Part shown: positions 59,581 through 64,000 of the stretch, one piece after another
Position numbering within the stretch: position 1 is the stretch's first letter
Layout: each line of letters begins with the position of its first letter
Assembly: GCA_900660155.1 (NCBI GenBank)
Contig: CABFPE010000769.1
Span: 79,424-143,423 of the forward strand
Length of the DNA stretch: 64,000 bases
Reading direction: 5' to 3'
From: Hofstenia miamia
Lineage: Eukaryota > Xenacoelomorpha > Acoela > Hofsteniidae
Translations under genes and position numbers: made by a program
The notes under the pieces: model-generated
Seen by the model: only the letters and a program-made list of their open reading frames with translations
Database searches by the model: none
Told to the model about the DNA's origin: nothing

Positions 59581-62339
59581 CGACAATTTAAGCCAGAAGC
59601 CGTTAACTGACAAAATCATCACAATTTCAAAATCGATTACTTTAAAATCATGTAAAATGAACTACACATTTTTACATGCAAAACGAAGGCGATTCTCGTT
59701 TGCACTTAAGGGTTTTTGCACTGCTTGCTTAAATTATAGAAAGCTTAGTGATTAAAGTAACAAAATTGAAGAGTATTTGTATTACTATTTACAAAATACA
59801 GCAAATTCAAAAAATCACATTGCAAAATAACCATTGATAGCAAAGGAAATCGATCAATATTTGCAATATGGAAATGTCTTCTTTAATCCTATTTTTAAAA
59901 GATGAATTTATACAATTTGTCATATTTTTTACTTGTGATACCAATTGTACTGCACACTCAGGTTGTAAAAAAACATAAAACGAGCAAATTAAGAAAAAAC
60001 TATGTCAGTATAAGAATATTTTAGTACTACCCTCTGAAAAATTTTCATAAACTTTTTTGGGCAAGAATATTGACGCAATTTTTTTCAGAAAATTGATAAA
60101 ACTAAATTTCATGCCCCCTGCCCCCCCCAATAAAAATAGGTTTGGTTAAGCTTCATTGAGCACAGAATATGTATATAAACTGCTTGACTTGTAATAACTG
60201 TATTCTAAATAACATTTAAATTTAAAAGATATATAATATACAAGTGTAGGAAATTAACCTAAATATGTAGGGAACAATTTTATCTTCAAACCGATTTGGA
60301 ATTGAATATATAAGTTTGACCCGACACGATTCCCCCTCCCTACCCATTTACAATCATAAGGAAATCTGTAAAAAGTACAGTTAATGTGTCAAATATATGA
60401 ATATTGAAGCCAGTCTTGCCCGTTACGATAACTGCGGTCACTATAACCGTAGTTAGTACCTTGTTTGCTATATCTACTTTATTCCAAATAACTAACTCAT
60501 TTTAGTCGTTGACTTCTTCCAACCTTCTATAAACATCAAATGTTTTTATTGCCTTTTAGTAAGAGTGTATTTGATTGATACGCATAGAATGTCAATCACG
60601 GTAAAATTTGCTATTTTATGTGATATGATACTTCAATGGTAAATACAATTCGTTGCCTCCAATTTTGTTATTACTAAGATTGCTTGTTCAAGTAAATTAT
60701 ATTTTATTAACGTCTCGTGACACCCGAGACTGCTTTTATGATGGAAAAACCGCGTCAAGTATCAGCAAATGAAAGCTTTTTTCTTTTTTTGTTTAGATGT
60801 TGAAAAAAGGCACATTGTTGTTAAAGAACATAGAATAAAAAGCAGCAAGATCCTCGATTTAACCCTCGACTTTAGTTGAACTTTACTACTGAAATCTACT
60901 TTAATATATTGTGATGATAATTTAGAAAAGTTAGTTATACTATCATTCAAAGATATTTAAATGAATTGCTCCGAAACTACTTTGTCAAACACTTTTTCTA
61001 AGCATGAACTTAAAGTGTTTTAAGCACTCCGATTAATTAAATGAGTATTTGTAAGATAAAAATTCATTTGACAATGTTTTTTATTGATTATGATAATTGT
61101 ATGGGAGGCCTTAGTCTTTGTCGGTGGGGAGAGGGTTGAGGCTCTTACAAAATTTGATCGGGCACCTAAGCAATCTTACTAAGAACGTGTATTTTTCAAG
61201 CAAGTTTAGTTCGTAAATTTCCATGAACTGATTTGAAATTTCTCGCTAATTCTGTCTTTTGAAAGATACGTATTGCCCTTAAATGTGGTCAAATTTGTAA
61301 GAAAGTTACAGACTTCATTTCTATTCCGTTGAGAGTAAGATTTTAACCTTGTTTAATACTTAGACATTTCAAACTGGGAAGGGGCTACGAGAAATTTGGC
61401 ATGCACTAGCCAAATGAAGAAATTTGAATCGCAATTATTGATTAAATATCAGTAATTCACATTATTTATTAAATAAAAATATTTTTAAAACTACATGTCT
61501 TATTTATAAATATTGTTTTCACAAAAAAACTTTTGAAGCTCAATTATTAAAAAATCCTAAAAATTTGAGAAAACATAAATGCAAAACAATTTTTGAAATT
61601 GACTTCATTGCATTGATTGCAAATAGATGATGAATAATGCCGCACTTTTTAGTAAATAATTTTTTTAGACTTTATTAATAAATTAATCCCAAAATGTTTC
61701 AGAAAACAATCATATTTTAAAAAGCACATAAAAATAAATTAAAATGAACTTGTCATAGTTATTTCAGACCTTAACCCAAAACTTACTTTAATATATTAAA
61801 ATAATTTATTAAAAAATTGCTAAAATGATTTACAACAAATAGAAAATTTTGTTCACGTATCTGTGCACATATGCTCATTTTGAAAAACCTGTGTCATCAA
61901 CCTCCGCTTTAAGTTCTAAACTTTGATGATCTTCCTAAATACAAACTGATAAGCAACAAAAATTTATAATTTTAATCTAAAAATACACTATTACATATAG
62001 CGGTAAATTTTCATGCAATCATGCGATTCAATTTCAATTAACAAAAAATTATTTAAATTTTTGCTTTTAGTTATTCTGCTAGATTTTTGTTCAGACCTAA
62101 AACATAAAATATTGGAATTGGTGTAAAGTACCTAATCTGCAGTAATTAAATCTTGGAGATACCTATCACCAATAAAATTAAAATAAATTTAATATCAAGC
62201 CGATGTATTATTTCTAAAATGAAAAAACCCAGTGTTTTCTAAATGTATGCACAATAAATATTTATCATTAAATTAGATTTATTTTTAATTAGAAAGCATT
62301 ATTGTAAGCACTAAAACTAAACTTTTGGAAAATTAGTGG

Positions 62340-62620
62340 GAAGTAATAAAATATAAATGTACGTATGTTTGACGGTTGACATAGGTAACTGAAAAATCAT
62401 ATTTACTCTAGCTATTATATACTATTTTGACCAAAGGGTACCCTACGCCGCATTGCTAATAGATCCGATGTTTTGTATATTAAGTTTCTATCATTGCGGT
62501 GAATACACAATAATATATTACTGCACTTAATTGTCTTACAGCTGCAAATGCAGTAAATGTTATGTCAGAAATAATTCATGTCCATTTTAATCATCCAAAT
62601 ATTAATATAAAAAGCCTTCT
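62340..62620 (+). repeat. Segmental duplication copy B, continuation (partner 19900-20300)
   Basis: See the entry at 19900. Confidence 0.5.
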
Positions 62621-62815
62621 TAAATCCATAACATGAAAATTATAATGGAGCCTCGGAATCAGATAAATTTCAGTTTTGTCATTAAGATTGCAAACATATA
62701 ACAAACTAACGTGTAAATTTCTTAACAGATGAATTTTACAAATATTTAGATTTAAAAAAATAATTGAATATTCTAATGATATCAAAGAATTTTTTTTCAG
62801 GTTAATTCTTACAGA

Positions 62816-62887
62816 ATGCTTCCATTAAAAATTTTAGTGATTTCATTAATAATGCTTTCAGGAATAAATGGGTTAACCACAATCAAA
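62816..62887 (+). CDS. First coding exon of a secreted or membrane protein (signal peptide)
   Basis: ATG at 62816 encodes MLPLKILVISLIMLSGINGL then TTIK, a textbook signal peptide with a likely cleavage after Gly19 or close by. It ends in phase 0 at ATCAAA|GTGAGC, a good donor. A strong acceptor (TTTTTTTTCAG) at 62800 suggests a non-coding exon further left. The next exon at 63942 continues in the same phase. Only the start of the protein is in the window, so the family is unknown. Confidence 0.5.
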
Positions 62888-63941
62888 GTGAGCATAGTAT
62901 TCTTTCACCCATATAAACTAATTTTATTATTCTCTGTGCATTATTTTATGACTTCCTAAGAACAAGAATAGTTATTTTGTAAGCCGCTGCATTCCCTCTA
63001 GCTAAATTTGAAAAGTTAATTCCATAGTATTTTGCCTCGAGCTCACAATTGATAAATTCCTTAGACGATCTTCAACAGTCTGCATAGATATATCGAGAAA
63101 TAAACTACTCTCATTAGAGTGGAATTAATTTCTAAATTTCTTTTTTGTCTGTCCATGATTTTCCTTTAATGGGCAAAGGCAAATGACTCATAATATTCTC
63201 GTTTCACTTTCTTTGGGAGTATATATGCAGATACTTATCTAGAATTTTCTGACATTGGACATCTAATTGTTGATCAATTCGAATGAATGATTTCAACTTT
63301 TTAATTGTTCCTGTAAAATATAAAATTTTTAGCAAAAACGTGGGGAGGGAATTTCTCTTGCCCCTTTGGATACGCCACTGCCATCTTCTACTTTAAAATT
63401 AGCATCTGAGAATGTTATGAATAGAAAATTATGACCGTGAGAGTGTGATTAATATAAATATATATAAACTTTATCACTTGTTCCAGGCTCATTCTATTTT
63501 CCTTATCCCATGCCATTTTGTTTGCCTAAGCTTCAATGTGCATCCTTGCATCTTAATTTGAGTTCATTCCATGTCATTTTCGTTCCTATAATGTCATCTT
63601 ATAAAGAATAACCTCCTTTGATTAGAACTAAGTATAAGTTTTCAGCTCTGCTAAGAACTAAAAGCATTAATTTGATAAACCTTTCTATGTGGCATTGTAA
63701 TAAAGTTTACATGCTTATTCTTGTTGCCAAATATTAAAGTCTAGACAAAACCCAAGCACTTAGACATTTCTATGAGATTAACAAAATACTACACATTAGC
63801 AAACTTTTCTACTGGTAGATCTCATTTGAGTTTATAAAGTCGTATTGGGAATTAATTAGTAACTTCATCACTAATTTTAAATAAGATATATGTCAAGCAA
63901 TCCTTAAGATTTTTATGAAGGAATTCTTTTTATATTTTCAG
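62888..63941 (+). other. Intron of the right-edge gene
   Basis: GTGAGC to TATATTTTCAG, 1054 bp. It contains the duplicated block at 63330-63760 and a decayed hAT-like end whose minus-strand start is CAGTGGCGTATCCAAAGGGG (63380). Confidence 0.4.
63330..63760 (+). repeat. Segmental duplication copy B, distal piece (partner 24290-24680)
   Basis: See the entry at 24290. Confidence 0.55.
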
Positions 63942-64000
63942 GTTAAATTTTGTTGGGAAACAGGCGCCCCTTCTTCACCCAAAAAACGCATTATTTGGCA
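63942..64000 (+). CDS. Second coding exon of the right-edge gene, cut by the window end
   Basis: After TTCTTTTTATATTTTCAG, a strong acceptor, the phase 0 frame reads VKFCWETGAPSSPKKRIIW and runs off the window. The base composition switches from AT-rich to coding-like exactly at the acceptor. Joined to the exon ending at 62887 it gives TTIK followed by VKFCW. No family can be named from 19 residues. Confidence 0.5.

Larger units (their letters stand above)
57530..62060 (+). repeat. Segmental duplication, copy B (partner 9360-13000)
   Basis: See copy A. It has gained a LINE fragment near 58625-59440 and extra sequence up to about 60450, and has lost or never had the hAT-like end found at 10608 in copy A. 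It has no gene of its own. Confidence 0.7.

Overview
AT-rich (roughly 70 % A+T by eye) DNA from an animal nuclear genome. Introns are kilobases long with GT..AG borders, there is a spliced two-pore-domain potassium channel, and much of the rest is decayed transposons. The species cannot be fixed from this window; a non-vertebrate metazoan fits best. Single lower-case n bases, most of them flanked by near-identical sequence, point to a short-read scaffold in which overlapping or allelic contig ends were laid side by side. Several apparent tandem repeats are therefore probably assembly artefacts.

Layout. 0-1.4 kb: two LINE fragments. 3-8.7 kb (+): candidate exons of one or two unrecognised genes, including a signal-peptide exon at 3016 and phase-matched exons at 5390, 6653 and 7158 or 8475. 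A Penelope-like GIY-YIG remnant lies between them at 3.9 kb. 9.4-13 kb: copy A of an old segmental duplication (copy B at 57.5-62 kb, with scattered continuations at 19.9, 24.3, 62.4 and 63.3 kb). 13.2-19 kb (-): two LINEs placed head to tail with AAT microsatellites; the first carries a 2A-like motif. 22.1-23.6 kb (-): a third, different LINE. 25.9-26.5 kb (-): the C-terminal part of a Tc1-type transposase.

27.2-54.3 kb (-): one K2P channel gene. Four exons with matching phases join into 320 codons with both pore loops. Intron 2 (17.4 kb) and intron 1 (8.5 kb) have collected LINEs, hAT-like elements, a Helitron end, an LTR-element gag fossil, old direct duplications and a piece of decayed 18S rDNA.

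54.5-64 kb: two small open frames just 5' of the channel gene, a 13-bp-TIR element, duplication copy B with its own LINE insertion, and, at the right edge (+), the first two coding exons of another secreted or membrane protein that runs off the window. The channel is the only gene whose function can be named. No operon-like arrangement, tRNA, CRISPR array or complete autonomous transposon was found.
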